A stretch of DNA of 64,000 nucleotides, taken from the NCBI GenBank assembly GCA_937982425.1, contig CALJLT010000032.1, positions 9,168 through 73,167 of the forward strand, in the 5' to 3' direction. The notes beneath the pieces were generated by a model. That model had not been told where the DNA came from. It saw nothing but the letters and a program-made list of their open reading frames with translations, and searched no databases. This stretch comes from an uncultured archaeon (GTDB taxonomy: Archaea; Nanobdellota; Nanobdellia; Pacearchaeales; GW2011-AR1). Every line of letters starts with the position of its first letter. Within the stretch, counting starts at the first letter, position 1. Below are positions 30,973 through 40,152 of this stretch, in pieces. The translations under genes were made by a program, and so were the position numbers.

Positions 30973-32040
30973 TCATTTTTGAATCAATTTCCTTAGGTAA
31001 TAAGGAATCATGGGATAAAAGGAAGCTTCAAAACTTTTATTTGTGCACCAATCATTTAAACAGCCATCACATTTTAAAATCTTCTTCCTAACTTCTTTAG
31101 CTTTTTTACTTTTCCAAACTTCTGAAGGGGAATTATATTTAATGTTGCCAATAGTAGAGTTACACCAGTTCAAGCAGGGTGCAACATCTCCATTGGGTCT
31201 TAAAAGAAAAAACTTTTGTAAAGCATAGCAAGAAAATTTCATATTCTCTCCTTTTAAAGATTTTATGGAAAGTTTTTTTAATAGAGAGGCAGGTAACTGA
31301 TTGATTACATTTATAAGTTCCTCGTTCCCTTGAGAATCAATTTTTTTATCTTTTTCTTTTAAGTCATTTTTGTAATATTCTGCTTCATTATAGGTCTGGC
31401 TTAAAAAACCAACATCAAATTTTTCTGCATATTTTTTAACAGCAATATAATCTTTAGCGGTATATTTAGATAAAGTAAATCCCAACCCAATAGGCATGTC
31501 ACAACCATATTTTTCTCTAATTTTTACTAATTCTTTTAACAAATATTCTATTTTTTTAAAATTTCCAGGAACACCTCTTATTAAATCGTGTTTTTCTCCT
31601 AACGCATCTAAAGAAATCCCAATACCTATATTAATTCCTTTTTCTTTTGAAAATTTAATCAAATCTATCGCCTTATCCGGTAGCAATCCATTTGTACTTA
31701 AGTAAATGTGTATCCCTGGAAATATTTCATTCATATCATGAATAATTTCCTTTAAATCTTTTTTTAATAAGGCCTCTCCCCCCGTAATTAAAACAAATTT
31801 AAGTTTTTTGAATACTTTATCCTGAAGGGCTTTTTTTATTTCTTTTCTTGTAATCTCTTCTTTAATATTTCCAGGATGTTTCCAAATACTACAATGGGTA
31901 CATCTTGAATTACATAAACTTGTTATTTCAAAGACCATAAATTCAGGATATAAAGGACGAGATGTTCTTCGAAAGAAAATATTTTTTGGTGCAGAAATTG
32001 CCAAAAACATACCTTTTTTAAATCTCTTTATTATTTTCAT
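30973..32040 (-). CDS. Radical SAM protein with SPASM-like C-terminal cysteines
   Basis: 355 aa. The CxxxCxxC cluster CNSRCTHC (about residues 43-50) ligates the catalytic 4Fe-4S cluster, followed by FVLITGGEALL and the barrel. The C-terminus has PNGDVAPCLNWCNSTIGN and CDGCLNDWC, the extra cysteines of SPASM-type proteins that bind auxiliary clusters. Members modify peptides or small molecules. In a glycan cluster the substrate may be a sugar. It overlaps the GT4 gene by 4 bases. Confidence 0.85.
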   Translation of the reverse strand: MKIIKRFKKGMFLAISAPKNIFFRRTSRPLYPEFMVFEITSLCNSRCTHCSIWKHPGNIKEEITRKEIKKALQDKVFKKLKFVLITGGEALLKKDLKEIIHDMNEIFPGIHIYLSTNGLLPDKAIDLIKFSKEKGINIGIGISLDALGEKHDLIRGVPGNFKKIEYLLKELVKIREKYGCDMPIGLGFTLSKYTAKDYIAVKKYAEKFDVGFLSQTYNEAEYYKNDLKEKDKKIDSQGNEELINVINQLPASLLKKLSIKSLKGENMKFSCYALQKFFLLRPNGDVAPCLNWCNSTIGNIKYNSPSEVWKSKKAKEVRKKILKCDGCLNDWCTNKSFEASFYPMIPYYLRKLIQK

Positions 32041-33146
32041 TTTTTAAATTCTTTTTCCAACGTATTTATCACTTGATCCCATTTACTTAATTTTTTTGCA
32101 GTTAAAAGACCTTCATTTCCTATTTTTTTCTTAAATTCTTCATCTTTAAGTAACTTAATAATATTATTTGCAAGGGATTTATAATCTTTTGGTTTGCTTA
32201 TTAAGCAATTTTTTTCATGTTTTCCATAATCATTTATTCCCCCAGAATCAGTCATAACTACGGCACATTTACAAGCCATTGCTTCTAAAGGGGGCAATCC
32301 AAAACCTTCTAAATGTGAAGCAAAAACAAAAATTTCTGATTTGGAATAAAATTGAGAAAGTTCTTCCTTATTATGTTTGCCTAAAACTTCAAATTTATTT
32401 AATTTAATTTTTAACTTTTTCATTTTTTTTTGCAATAATCCTTTTGGATCAACAATATTAAATTTAACGTCTTTGATGTTCTTATTAACTATTTCAAAAG
32501 CCTTTAGCATATCATCATCCCCTTTCCACTCTATCCCTCTTAAAAAACCCATAACACTCATGTTTTCTTTTTTTGATTTTAAACAAAATGTTTTTGCATC
32601 CACAGGATTCATTAAGTAAATTGGATTTTGGCCTCCTATTAAATTTATTCTTTTAACTATCCACCTAGAAGCAGCAAATTGTTTTAGAGGTAAAAGGTAG
32701 CTATTTTTTGCAATATTAATTTCTAATTGGTCTTTAGAAAAAGTAGATTCATCATGTTGAATGCAATAAAATTTCTTTTTAGATTCACTTAAAAAAACAG
32801 AATAAGCAGTATTATACGCTGTAGCTATAACTACATCTGAAGGAGGTATTGCGTTTGCCAAAATACGAGATAAATCTATCTTGTAGGGAAGATTAGAAAT
32901 TTTAAATAATTTATTTAAAATTGAAGTTAAAGAAACATACCCTTTAAATGGAAGAAGAATAGAGTATTTTTTTTCAGGCAAAATTATATTTATCTCGTGA
33001 TTCAAATCAAACCATTTTTTTCTATAATTTCCTAAAGAAACTATAGATACATCATACCCTCTTTTTTTCAATTTATTACATATCTCAAAAATATACTGAA
33101 CCCCTCCAGTTTTAGTCATCCCTGGCAATACAAAACAAATTTTCAT
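32037..33146 (-). CDS. Family 4 glycosyltransferase
   Basis: 369 aa, GT-B fold. N-terminal CFVLPGMTKTGGVQYIFEICNKL (donor-side glycine loop), C-terminal SEIFVFASHLEGFGLPPLEAMACKCAVVMT with the E-x7-E motif. Probably adds a sugar to the growing glycan. Coupled by overlap with the radical SAM gene downstream. Confidence 0.85.
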   Translation of the reverse strand: MKICFVLPGMTKTGGVQYIFEICNKLKKRGYDVSIVSLGNYRKKWFDLNHEINIILPEKKYSILLPFKGYVSLTSILNKLFKISNLPYKIDLSRILANAIPPSDVVIATAYNTAYSVFLSESKKKFYCIQHDESTFSKDQLEINIAKNSYLLPLKQFAASRWIVKRINLIGGQNPIYLMNPVDAKTFCLKSKKENMSVMGFLRGIEWKGDDDMLKAFEIVNKNIKDVKFNIVDPKGLLQKKMKKLKIKLNKFEVLGKHNKEELSQFYSKSEIFVFASHLEGFGLPPLEAMACKCAVVMTDSGGINDYGKHEKNCLISKPKDYKSLANNIIKLLKDEEFKKKIGNEGLLTAKKLSKWDQVINTLEKEFKK

Positions 33147-33168
33147 AAGATTAAGTATTATCTACTTT

Positions 33169-33864
33169 TTATAAATTCTTTTGTAGAAATTCTTCTGCTT
33201 TTTTTAAATCTTCTAAGGTTCCAATATCAAAAATATACCCTTCGTGGTCTACACAACAAATTTTTTTCTTATTGATAATTTTAGGAAATAAATCTTTTCC
33301 AAAGTCATAAAATCCAGGGGGAATTTCAGATAATATACTTGGCTCTACAATATAAAATCCAGAATTAATATATGCTTTAGAGATTTTTTTTTGAGGTTTT
33401 TCGACAAACATTTTAACAAGATTTTTTTCTTTTATTACTAAACCTTTATCTTTAAAACTTCTTTTTTTATCTAAAAAGAGGGTAATATCCGCTTTGTTTT
33501 TTTTATGAATATTTATTGCTTTTTTAATATTAAAATTTGCAAGAACATCTGCGCATACAACTAAAAATGTTTCATTAAGTTGAGTTTTAAAATTATTTAG
33601 AGAACCAGCTGTCCCTAAAATTTGCTTTTCAAAAGAATAATTTATTTTAATTCCAAATTTTTTTCCATTGCCAAAATACTTTTTAATTTCTTCAGGTAGA
33701 TAATGGGTATTTATTAAAAACTCTTTTATCCCTTGTTTCTTTAAATTTTCTATACAATATTCAATACAAGGTTTTTTGTTAATTGGAACCATCACTTTAG
33801 GAATTTTGTCTGTAAGGGGAGATAATCTAGTTCCAAATCCGGCAGATAAAAGTAAAGCTTTCAT
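33169..33864 (-). CDS. hddC: Sugar-phosphate nucleotidyltransferase (HddC-like)
   Basis: 231 aa. MKALLLSAGFGTRLSPLTDKIPKVM is the GxGTRL-x-PLT-x-KPK-type signature of nucleotidyltransferases, then LGTAGSL and FLVVCADVLANF (metal Asp). Length and the neighbouring HddA/GmhA genes suggest a GDP-heptose or similar pyrophosphorylase, but related enzymes make GDP-mannose or dTDP-glucose. It is divergent from the kinase gene at 33909. Confidence 0.6.
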   Translation of the reverse strand: MKALLLSAGFGTRLSPLTDKIPKVMVPINKKPCIEYCIENLKKQGIKEFLINTHYLPEEIKKYFGNGKKFGIKINYSFEKQILGTAGSLNNFKTQLNETFLVVCADVLANFNIKKAINIHKKNKADITLFLDKKRSFKDKGLVIKEKNLVKMFVEKPQKKISKAYINSGFYIVEPSILSEIPPGFYDFGKDLFPKIINKKKICCVDHEGYIFDIGTLEDLKKAEEFLQKNL

Positions 33865-33908
33865 TTTTCTATGGTAAATCTTAAAAAGAAATCAAGTTTA
33901 TTAGTTTT

Positions 33909-34886
33909 ATGATTATTTCAAGAACTCCTTTAAGAATTAGTTTTTTTGGAGGGGGAACAGATTTACCTTCTTTTTATAAAAGGGAATATGGTTGTGTAAT
34001 TAGCACGAGCATAAATAAGTATGTTCATTTAATTGGGCACAAATCTTTTGAAGGGAATTATAAAATTCATTACAATATAACGGAAATTGTTGATTCAATA
34101 AATCAAATAAAAAATACTAGGGTAAAAGAAGCATTTAAGGAACTTAAGTTAGATAAAGGATTTGAATTATATTCAATTGGAGAAGTCCCTCATGGCACAG
34201 GACTTGGATCTAGTAGCTCTTTTACAGTTGGTTTAATTAATTTAATCTGCCATTTTAATCGTGAGAAAAAATCAAAAAGGTTTTTTGCTGAAAAAGCTTG
34301 CGAAATAGAAATAAAAAATTTAAAAGAACCAATTGGAAAACAAGATCAATATGCAGCTGCATTTGGAGGATTTAATTTTATTAAGTTTAATGAAGATGAT
34401 TCGGTTGAAATATCTCCCCTAAATATTTCAGAAAAAAATAAAGAGATAATTCAAAATAATTTGGTTCTTTTTTATTTAAATAAAGTAAGAAATGCTTCAG
34501 ATATTTTAAAAGAACAATCTTCTGAAATAGAGTCTAAAGTAGAAAAATTTGAATCTTTAAAAAAGTTAAAAGAAATAACGCTAAAAATGAAGGAAGATCT
34601 AGAAAATAACAATTTAGAAAATTTTGGGAAAAAATTGGGAGAAAGTTGGAAAATTAAAAGGGAGTTAACAAATTCTATTTCGGATAAATTTATTGATGAA
34701 ATATATGATAAAGGATTATCCGCGGGAGCATCAGGAGGAAAAGTATTGGGAGCAGGAGGAGGAGGATTTATCTTATTTTATTGTGAAAAAAAATTCCAGG
34801 AAAAATTAAGAGAGAGTTTATCTCATCTAAAGGAGTTTAAAATAGAATTTGAAAAGGAAGGTTCAAAAATTATTTATGAAATTTAA
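33909..34886 (+). CDS. hddA: GHMP kinase, heptose 7-phosphate kinase-like
   Basis: 325 aa. Motif 1 TPLRISFFGGGTDLPSF; motif 2 GEVPHGTGLGSSSSFTVGLINL (ATP-binding); motif 3 AGGSGGKVLGAGGGG-type near the C-terminus (ASGGKVLGAGGGGFIL). The QDQYAAAFGG segment is shared with HddA, D-glycero-alpha-D-manno-heptose 7-phosphate 1-kinase. Directly followed by gmhA-like isomerase. Confidence 0.8.
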   Translation: MIISRTPLRISFFGGGTDLPSFYKREYGCVISTSINKYVHLIGHKSFEGNYKIHYNITEIVDSINQIKNTRVKEAFKELKLDKGFELYSIGEVPHGTGLGSSSSFTVGLINLICHFNREKKSKRFFAEKACEIEIKNLKEPIGKQDQYAAAFGGFNFIKFNEDDSVEISPLNISEKNKEIIQNNLVLFYLNKVRNASDILKEQSSEIESKVEKFESLKKLKEITLKMKEDLENNNLENFGKKLGESWKIKRELTNSISDKFIDEIYDKGLSAGASGGKVLGAGGGGFILFYCEKKFQEKLRESLSHLKEFKIEFEKEGSKIIYEI

Positions 34887-35471
34887 ATGGAATCGATAAA
34901 GGATTATTTTAAGGAATTCAACGAAATTTTTCATTCAATAAGTCTAGATTCAATTGAAAAATTTGCATCCCTTCTAGAAGAGGCTTATTTTAAAGATAAA
35001 AATATATTCATTATAGGTAATGGAGGTTCAGCGTCCATTGCATCTCATTTTGCTTGTGATTTGGGAAAAGGAACAATCAATAACTTTTTTTCAAATAAAA
35101 ATAAAAGATTTAAGGTGAATTCTCTTTCGGAAAATATACCTTTAATTTCTGCTTATGGAAATGATTTGGGTTATGAAAACATATTTTCGGAACAATTAAA
35201 AAATTTAATGAATCCGGGGGATATTCTGGTTGCAGTGTCTTCAAGTGGAAATTCTCCCAATATAATTAAAGCAGTCAAAACAGCAAAAGAAGGAAAATTA
35301 TTTGTTATAGGATTGTCGGGTTTTAAAGGGGGAATGTTAAAAGAATTAGCAGATTTAAGTATACACATCCCAAAAGAACATTATGGGTGTGTAGAAGATT
35401 TACATATGTTAATTTTACATTCGGTTGCTTATTTTTTAAAAGAAAAATTCAAAAAAGAAAATTTATTATAA
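34887..35471 (+). CDS. gmhA: SIS-domain phosphoheptose isomerase GmhA-like
   Basis: 194 aa, single SIS domain. IFIIGNGGSASIASHFACDLGKG, LSENIPLISAYGNDLGYENIF, VAVSSSGNSPNIIKAV and HYGCVEDLHMLILHSVAYFL match GmhA, which turns sedoheptulose 7-phosphate into D-glycero-D-manno-heptose 7-phosphate. It begins one base after the hddA-like gene and is probably coupled to it. A separate heptose bisphosphatase (GmhB) gene is not seen in this window. Confidence 0.85.
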   Translation: MESIKDYFKEFNEIFHSISLDSIEKFASLLEEAYFKDKNIFIIGNGGSASIASHFACDLGKGTINNFFSNKNKRFKVNSLSENIPLISAYGNDLGYENIFSEQLKNLMNPGDILVAVSSSGNSPNIIKAVKTAKEGKLFVIGLSGFKGGMLKELADLSIHIPKEHYGCVEDLHMLILHSVAYFLKEKFKKENLL

Positions 35472-35490
35472 ATTTAAAAAAATAAAATTC

Positions 35491-36855
35491 TCAAAACACT
35501 CTTCCTCTCCAAATAACCAACCCTCCTAAATATATAATCCTACTTAAAATAGTTGCAAAGCATGCTCCATAAACAGCACCCATTTCTCCAAAATTATTCA
35601 AACCATAAGTTATTCCAATAAAATTTAAAATAACATTTAAAATTGTGCTACCAACAAGCAAAATCGCAAGCTCTTTTGTTCTTTTTTGAGTTGTAAAGTA
35701 ACCTTCATATATCCCAGATATAGGCAATAAGAAAACCAAAACACTAAACAATTTTAAAACCTGGCTTGCAGGAAGATACTCTACACCATAAGTCAATTTA
35801 ACAACATACCAAGAAACAAAATAAGTAAAAATACCTGCCAAGAGCGAAATAAAAATACTAAAATTTCGAGTCTTTTTGAAAATATTTTCCAATTCTTTAC
35901 CTTGTTTTCTTGCAAATATAGGGATCATTGCCGAAGCCATAAATCCTATAATTGCAGTAGCCCCCCCAACTAAACTAAAAGCAGCTATGTAATACGCAAT
36001 AAATTTAGCACTAATAAAATGACCTAACATCAAAGTATCTGTGTAACCAAAAAACAAACCAGTCATTGCGGTAGCACTTAAAGGGTAAATAAATTTCTTC
36101 AATTCTTTAATTTCCAAAGAGTTCAATTTTTCAGATTTCGTTTTCAAAAATTTAACTCTTTTCAAAAATTTAAATAAATATAGGAGGCTCAAAGAATAAG
36201 CAAAAATTAAAGATAATAAAACGACAGGAATTAATTTTTCTGGAGAAATACTTGAACTAATGAATAAGAGAATAGCTAAAGGAACAATAACCATCCTTGA
36301 AATTTGAAAAAGAATCTCTTTAAATAGAGGAATTCTAAAATTTTGTTCAGATTTGAAAACTTGTTCAAAAAACCCAATTAAACCCAAAACAGGAATATAA
36401 ATTCCTCCAACTAAAAGAGCATAAAATATAGGTTTTTGGTAATAAAATTCACTTATAAAATAAGCCCCCCCTAGTATCATTAAAGAAGAAATTAATAGAA
36501 GATAAATCTTCCATTCAAATAGTTTTTTCAAATAACCTTTAGCTTTACCATATTTTTTATTTCCAATATTTTTAGAACAAAAAGTAATTAATGCAGACCC
36601 AATTCCCAAATCACTAAACGAAGAAATTAAAATTATCGTAGTTAAAGCCAAGTTATATAATCCCATTAAATCCGGAAGTAATATTCTAGCAACAATTATG
36701 GTAAAAATTAAACTTCCAAGTTTAAAAACTAAATTTTGAGCAAGTTGATAGCTAGAATTTTTTATAGTTTGTCCGGTATCTCCAGAAAAATCTCTTTTTT
36801 TAAAACGATTAAAAAGACCCTTCAAATCTTTTCCTCCTTCATGAATAAAGTCCAT
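35491..36855 (-). CDS. Polysaccharide flippase (Wzx/MATE-like)
   Basis: 454 aa with about 12-14 hydrophobic helices. QTIKNSSYQLAQNLVFKLGSLIFTII followed by LPDLMGLYNLALTTIILISSFSDLGIGSALI is typical of the PST/MVF flippase families. It likely moves the lipid-linked glycan across the membrane for AglB. It lies in minus orientation inside the glycan cluster and diverges from the SpoIIM gene. Confidence 0.85.
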   Translation of the reverse strand: MDFIHEGGKDLKGLFNRFKKRDFSGDTGQTIKNSSYQLAQNLVFKLGSLIFTIIVARILLPDLMGLYNLALTTIILISSFSDLGIGSALITFCSKNIGNKKYGKAKGYLKKLFEWKIYLLLISSLMILGGAYFISEFYYQKPIFYALLVGGIYIPVLGLIGFFEQVFKSEQNFRIPLFKEILFQISRMVIVPLAILLFISSSISPEKLIPVVLLSLIFAYSLSLLYLFKFLKRVKFLKTKSEKLNSLEIKELKKFIYPLSATAMTGLFFGYTDTLMLGHFISAKFIAYYIAAFSLVGGATAIIGFMASAMIPIFARKQGKELENIFKKTRNFSIFISLLAGIFTYFVSWYVVKLTYGVEYLPASQVLKLFSVLVFLLPISGIYEGYFTTQKRTKELAILLVGSTILNVILNFIGITYGLNNFGEMGAVYGACFATILSRIIYLGGLVIWRGRVF

Positions 36856-36884
36856 TATATTTTAAATTAAAGAACATTTAAAAA

Positions 36885-37763
36885 ATGTCTTGGTCTAATA
36901 GAAATATGTTAGAGGCCTTAATAAATCCAAAAAGAGCAGAAAAAGCACCCTGGAAAATGTTACTTGTCGGGTTACTTTACGGATCACTTTCTTTAATTTT
37001 GGCCCATCTTTTTTTCACTCAAGACCAAGTTTTGTCTAAATTTTCAGGTTTAATAGTTGTGACTTTTTGTGTTATGTTCTCCTTACCTTTTATGTATTAC
37101 ATTATAAAGAAAGAAGAAAAAAGAGACGAGGTTATAGAGGGATTTAGAGATGTTTGGAAAGTTCATAAAGATGCCATTTATGCTCTTATATGGCTTTTCG
37201 TTGGATTTGTTATCGCCTTCTCTTTCTGGCACATAGCTCTCCATGATCACAATTTGCTTAACGCCCAAATAGAAACTTATTGTTCAATAAATTACCCTTC
37301 AAATGTTGAAGATTGTGTCAACCAATATTCGGGAGGATCTTCTTCATCAATAACTGGAGGAATTACAAAGGGATCAAGATTAATGTTAATTCTAGAAAAC
37401 AATGTTTATGTTTTAATTTTCACCCTAATTTTTTCAATAATTTTTGGTGCAGGAGCAATTTTTATTTTAGCCTGGAACGCAAGTGTAATTGCGGGAGCAA
37501 TAGGAATATTTAGTGAATATCAACTAAGTAAAATCCCACTTGGAGTGGCAAGATACATGCTTCACGGAGTTCCTGAAATTGCGGCTTATTTCATAGCCGC
37601 TTTAGCTGGAGGAATTTTGGGAGTTGGAATCATTAGAAACGGATTTAGGGGAAAAAGATTTTATCATGTTTTGGAAAATATGATCCTTTTAATATTTTTA
37701 GCAATATCAATTTTAATAATTGCAGCAATAATGGAAGTATATTTAACTCCTGCTTTTTTTTAG
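36885..37763 (+). CDS. SpoIIM-domain (DUF95) membrane protein
   Basis: 292 aa with six hydrophobic helices. SpoIIM-like features: FILAWNASVIAGAIGIFSEYQ and LGVARYMLHGVPEIAAYFIAALAGGILGVG. In sporulating bacteria SpoIIM joins a peptidoglycan-degrading complex; in archaea it is a common membrane protein of unknown function. It may take part in envelope or vesicle remodelling, an inference from family only. Confidence 0.85.
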   Translation: MSWSNRNMLEALINPKRAEKAPWKMLLVGLLYGSLSLILAHLFFTQDQVLSKFSGLIVVTFCVMFSLPFMYYIIKKEEKRDEVIEGFRDVWKVHKDAIYALIWLFVGFVIAFSFWHIALHDHNLLNAQIETYCSINYPSNVEDCVNQYSGGSSSSITGGITKGSRLMLILENNVYVLIFTLIFSIIFGAGAIFILAWNASVIAGAIGIFSEYQLSKIPLGVARYMLHGVPEIAAYFIAALAGGILGVGIIRNGFRGKRFYHVLENMILLIFLAISILIIAAIMEVYLTPAFF

Positions 37764-37773
37764 TGTAATTAAA

Positions 37774-37782
37774 TTTAAATAC
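37774..37782 (+). promoter_or_regulatory. TATA box for the GlcNAc-1-phosphate transferase gene
   Basis: TTTAAATAC, about 25 bases before the ATG at 37803; no Shine-Dalgarno, so a leaderless start fits. Confidence 0.45.
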
Positions 37783-37802
37783 TTGAGCTTTGATTAAAAT
37801 CC

Positions 37803-38798
37803 ATGGATAATTTAACTTTTTTAGGTTTTCTATTTGGACCGATTCTTATGATTTCATTTTTAATAACAGTTTTATTTATTCCGGCTTGGATCAAAAGGGC
37901 AAAAGAAGAAAAATTAGTGGGAAAAGATATCCATAAGCTAGATGGAAGAGAAGTTGCCGAGGGAGGAGGAATTGCAGTTCTAATGGGATTCGTAATCGCA
38001 ATCATGCTTTACATTGCTTTGAGAACTTTTATTTTTGATGATAGAACACACATAATAGAAATACTCGCAATTTTGGGAGTTTTAACTCTTGCAGGATTTA
38101 TAGGAATCTTCGATGACTTATTAGGTTGGAAAAGAGGATTAAGCAATAGATCAAGAATAATATTTCTAATCTTCACAGCAGTTCCAATTATGGTTTTAAA
38201 TTTGGGGGATCCAAATATTTTAGGAATTAATTTTGGATTGTGGTTTCCTCTTGTTTTAGTTCCGATAGGAATAGTTGGTGCAACATCCACATTTAATTTT
38301 TTAGCAGGATATAATGGATTGGAAGCAAGCCAAGGAATACTTTTTCTTTCTGCACTTTCAATAGTGACTTTTATAACTGGAAATCCTTGGTTAAGTTTAA
38401 TTTCTGCATGCATGGTTGCAAGTTTACTTGCATTTTGGATATTTAATAAATACCCTTCAAAAGTTTTCCCAGGAGACATTTTAACTTATCCAGTAGGGGC
38501 ATTAATTGCTTGCATAGCCATAATTGGAAATGTAGAATTAATAACAATCTTCTTTTTTATTCCATATGTTCTTGAAGTTATTTTGAAATTAAGAGGGAAA
38601 TTAAAAAAAGAAAGCTTTGGAAAAATAAGAAAAGATGGAAGTTTAGATTTAAGATACGATAAGATATATGGATTAGAACACCTTGCAATAGTTATTCTTA
38701 AGAAAATAAAAGGAAAAGCTTACGAATGGGAAGTTCCTATTGTAATTAATCTCTTCCAATTAATAATAATTGTTTTAGGATTCATAATTTTCTTTTAG
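37803..38798 (+). CDS. aglH: UDP-GlcNAc: lipid phosphate GlcNAc-1-phosphate transferase
   Basis: 331 aa with about 10 helices, ALG7/WecA family. Motifs: GREVAEGGGIAVLMG near the start, FIGIFDDLLGWKRGLSNRSR (DDxxxx), FNFLAGYNGLEASQGILF (asparagine/glycine loop), PGDILTYPVGALI. It makes the first lipid-linked sugar for N-glycan assembly, matching AglB upstream in the same region. Confidence 0.9.
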   Translation: MDNLTFLGFLFGPILMISFLITVLFIPAWIKRAKEEKLVGKDIHKLDGREVAEGGGIAVLMGFVIAIMLYIALRTFIFDDRTHIIEILAILGVLTLAGFIGIFDDLLGWKRGLSNRSRIIFLIFTAVPIMVLNLGDPNILGINFGLWFPLVLVPIGIVGATSTFNFLAGYNGLEASQGILFLSALSIVTFITGNPWLSLISACMVASLLAFWIFNKYPSKVFPGDILTYPVGALIACIAIIGNVELITIFFFIPYVLEVILKLRGKLKKESFGKIRKDGSLDLRYDKIYGLEHLAIVILKKIKGKAYEWEVPIVINLFQLIIIVLGFIIFF

Positions 38799-38803
38799 AG
38801 AGT

Positions 38804-38813
38804 TTTTTAAATA
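38804..38813 (+). promoter_or_regulatory. TATA box for the R15P isomerase gene
   Basis: TTTTTTAAAT about 25 bases before the ATG at 38833, the spacing of a leaderless transcript. Confidence 0.45.
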
Positions 38814-38832
38814 TCTTTAAACTTATAATTGA

Positions 38833-39654
38833 ATGAAGAAAAAAATAAAAGAGTTTAATAGGATTTCAAAAGATATAAAGTCAATAAAAATTCAAGGTGC
38901 CAGAAACATAGCTAAAAATGCACTTTATGCTTATTCTTTAATTCCAACTGAAAATTCAAAAAGGAAATTAATCTCTCTAAGGCCAACTGAACCCATGTTA
39001 GTCAATGTTTTAAAAAAAGCTAATAAGGAAAATTTTTCAGATTTATTGGCTCATTTTGATTTGGCTCAGTCAAAAATAAATGAAGAAGTTTTTGAAATAA
39101 TCGAGGATGGAGACATAATTTACACTCATTGCCATTCAACAAATGTAGTCAATGCTCTAATTTATTCTAAGAGAAAGGGAAAAAAATTTGAAGTTTATAA
39201 TACTGAAACACGTCCCTTATTTCAAGGAAGAAAAACCGCAAAAGAATTAAGGGCTGCAGGAATCAAAACTACAATGTTCGTAGATTCTGCAATGGACATA
39301 GCACTCTCAAAAAAACAAGACACAAAAAAAGTCACAAAAATATTTTTGGGAGCAGATGCGCTTTTAAAAAAAGGAGTCATAAATAAAGTTGGAAGTGGGA
39401 CAATTTCAAAACTTGCAAAAATAAACCGAATTCCTTTATATATCGTTGCAGATTCTTGGAAGTATTCTCCTAAAGATTTGAAGATTGAAGAGAGAAATTT
39501 TCATGAAGTTTGGGAAAAGATTCCTAAAAAATCTAATATTAAAATAAGAAATCCCGCTTTTGAACTTATTCAGAGAAAATACATAAAAGGAATAATCACC
39601 GAACTCGGATTAATGAAATATAAAACCTTTTTAAGGGTTATTAAGAAAAATTAA
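38833..39654 (+). CDS. Ribose-1,5-bisphosphate isomerase (eIF-2B-like family)
   Basis: 273 aa, somewhat shorter than the roughly 320 aa archaeal enzyme. YTHCHSTNVVNAL holds the likely catalytic cysteine, and NTETRPLFQGRKTAKELRAAGI plus VDSAMDIAL the catalytic aspartate. FLGADALLKKGVINKVGSG is also typical of R15P isomerases. It converts ribose 1,5-bisphosphate into RuBP in the archaeal AMP pathway. Its likely partner, AMP phosphorylase, is at 53691. RuBisCO is not in the window. Confidence 0.85.
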   Translation: MKKKIKEFNRISKDIKSIKIQGARNIAKNALYAYSLIPTENSKRKLISLRPTEPMLVNVLKKANKENFSDLLAHFDLAQSKINEEVFEIIEDGDIIYTHCHSTNVVNALIYSKRKGKKFEVYNTETRPLFQGRKTAKELRAAGIKTTMFVDSAMDIALSKKQDTKKVTKIFLGADALLKKGVINKVGSGTISKLAKINRIPLYIVADSWKYSPKDLKIEERNFHEVWEKIPKKSNIKIRNPAFELIQRKYIKGIITELGLMKYKTFLRVIKKN

Positions 39655-40118
39655 TGCAAATGTCCGCAACCGCAATTATCTTCTTCTGAACAATCACACT
39701 CTTCTTCACATTCGCAATCAGAATTATGCACGTGCCCGTGCTTATTTTGATATTCCATAAATGTTTTAGTCAATTCTTCATTAATCGACTCCAATTCTTT
39801 TTGAAGTTCCTCATGAATTTCTTCTAATTTAACTCTTTGATCAGAAATTATTTTTTCAGTTTCTTTTATGCTTTTATTAACAAGATTTTTTTCTCCAACA
39901 TCTACTAAAAGATTTTCTTCTAACAATTTTGCTTTAACGTAAATACCCCTTCCTATTGGTGCAAAAATTTCTTCCCCAGTTTTACCTTCCAATTCAAGAA
40001 TTCCTTTAGAAACTTTATTCATGTCTTCAACTGCTTGTTCCACAGCTTGTAATTGCTCTTGAATTTGCATTATTTGCCTTTCAAAAACTTTAAACTTTCT
40101 TTCCAAATCTTGATTCAT
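39651..40118 (-). CDS. pfdA: Prefoldin alpha subunit with His/Cys-rich tail
   Basis: 155 aa. Long coiled coil (MQIQEQLQAVEQAVEDMNKVSKG), the linker GEEIFAPIGRGIYVKAKLLEENLLVDVG (prefoldin strand pattern), and a second coiled coil. Hetero-hexameric prefoldin delivers unfolded proteins to the chaperonin. The last 29 residues, HGHVHNSD-CECEEECDCSEED-NCGCGHLH, carry seven Cys and five His not found in standard prefoldins, suggesting metal binding. It converges on the isomerase gene with a 4-base overlap. Confidence 0.88.
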   Translation of the reverse strand: MNQDLERKFKVFERQIMQIQEQLQAVEQAVEDMNKVSKGILELEGKTGEEIFAPIGRGIYVKAKLLEENLLVDVGEKNLVNKSIKETEKIISDQRVKLEEIHEELQKELESINEELTKTFMEYQNKHGHVHNSDCECEEECDCSEEDNCGCGHLH

Positions 40119-40152
40119 ATTTCCTTCAGATTAAATTTGTTTTTAAGTCTTT

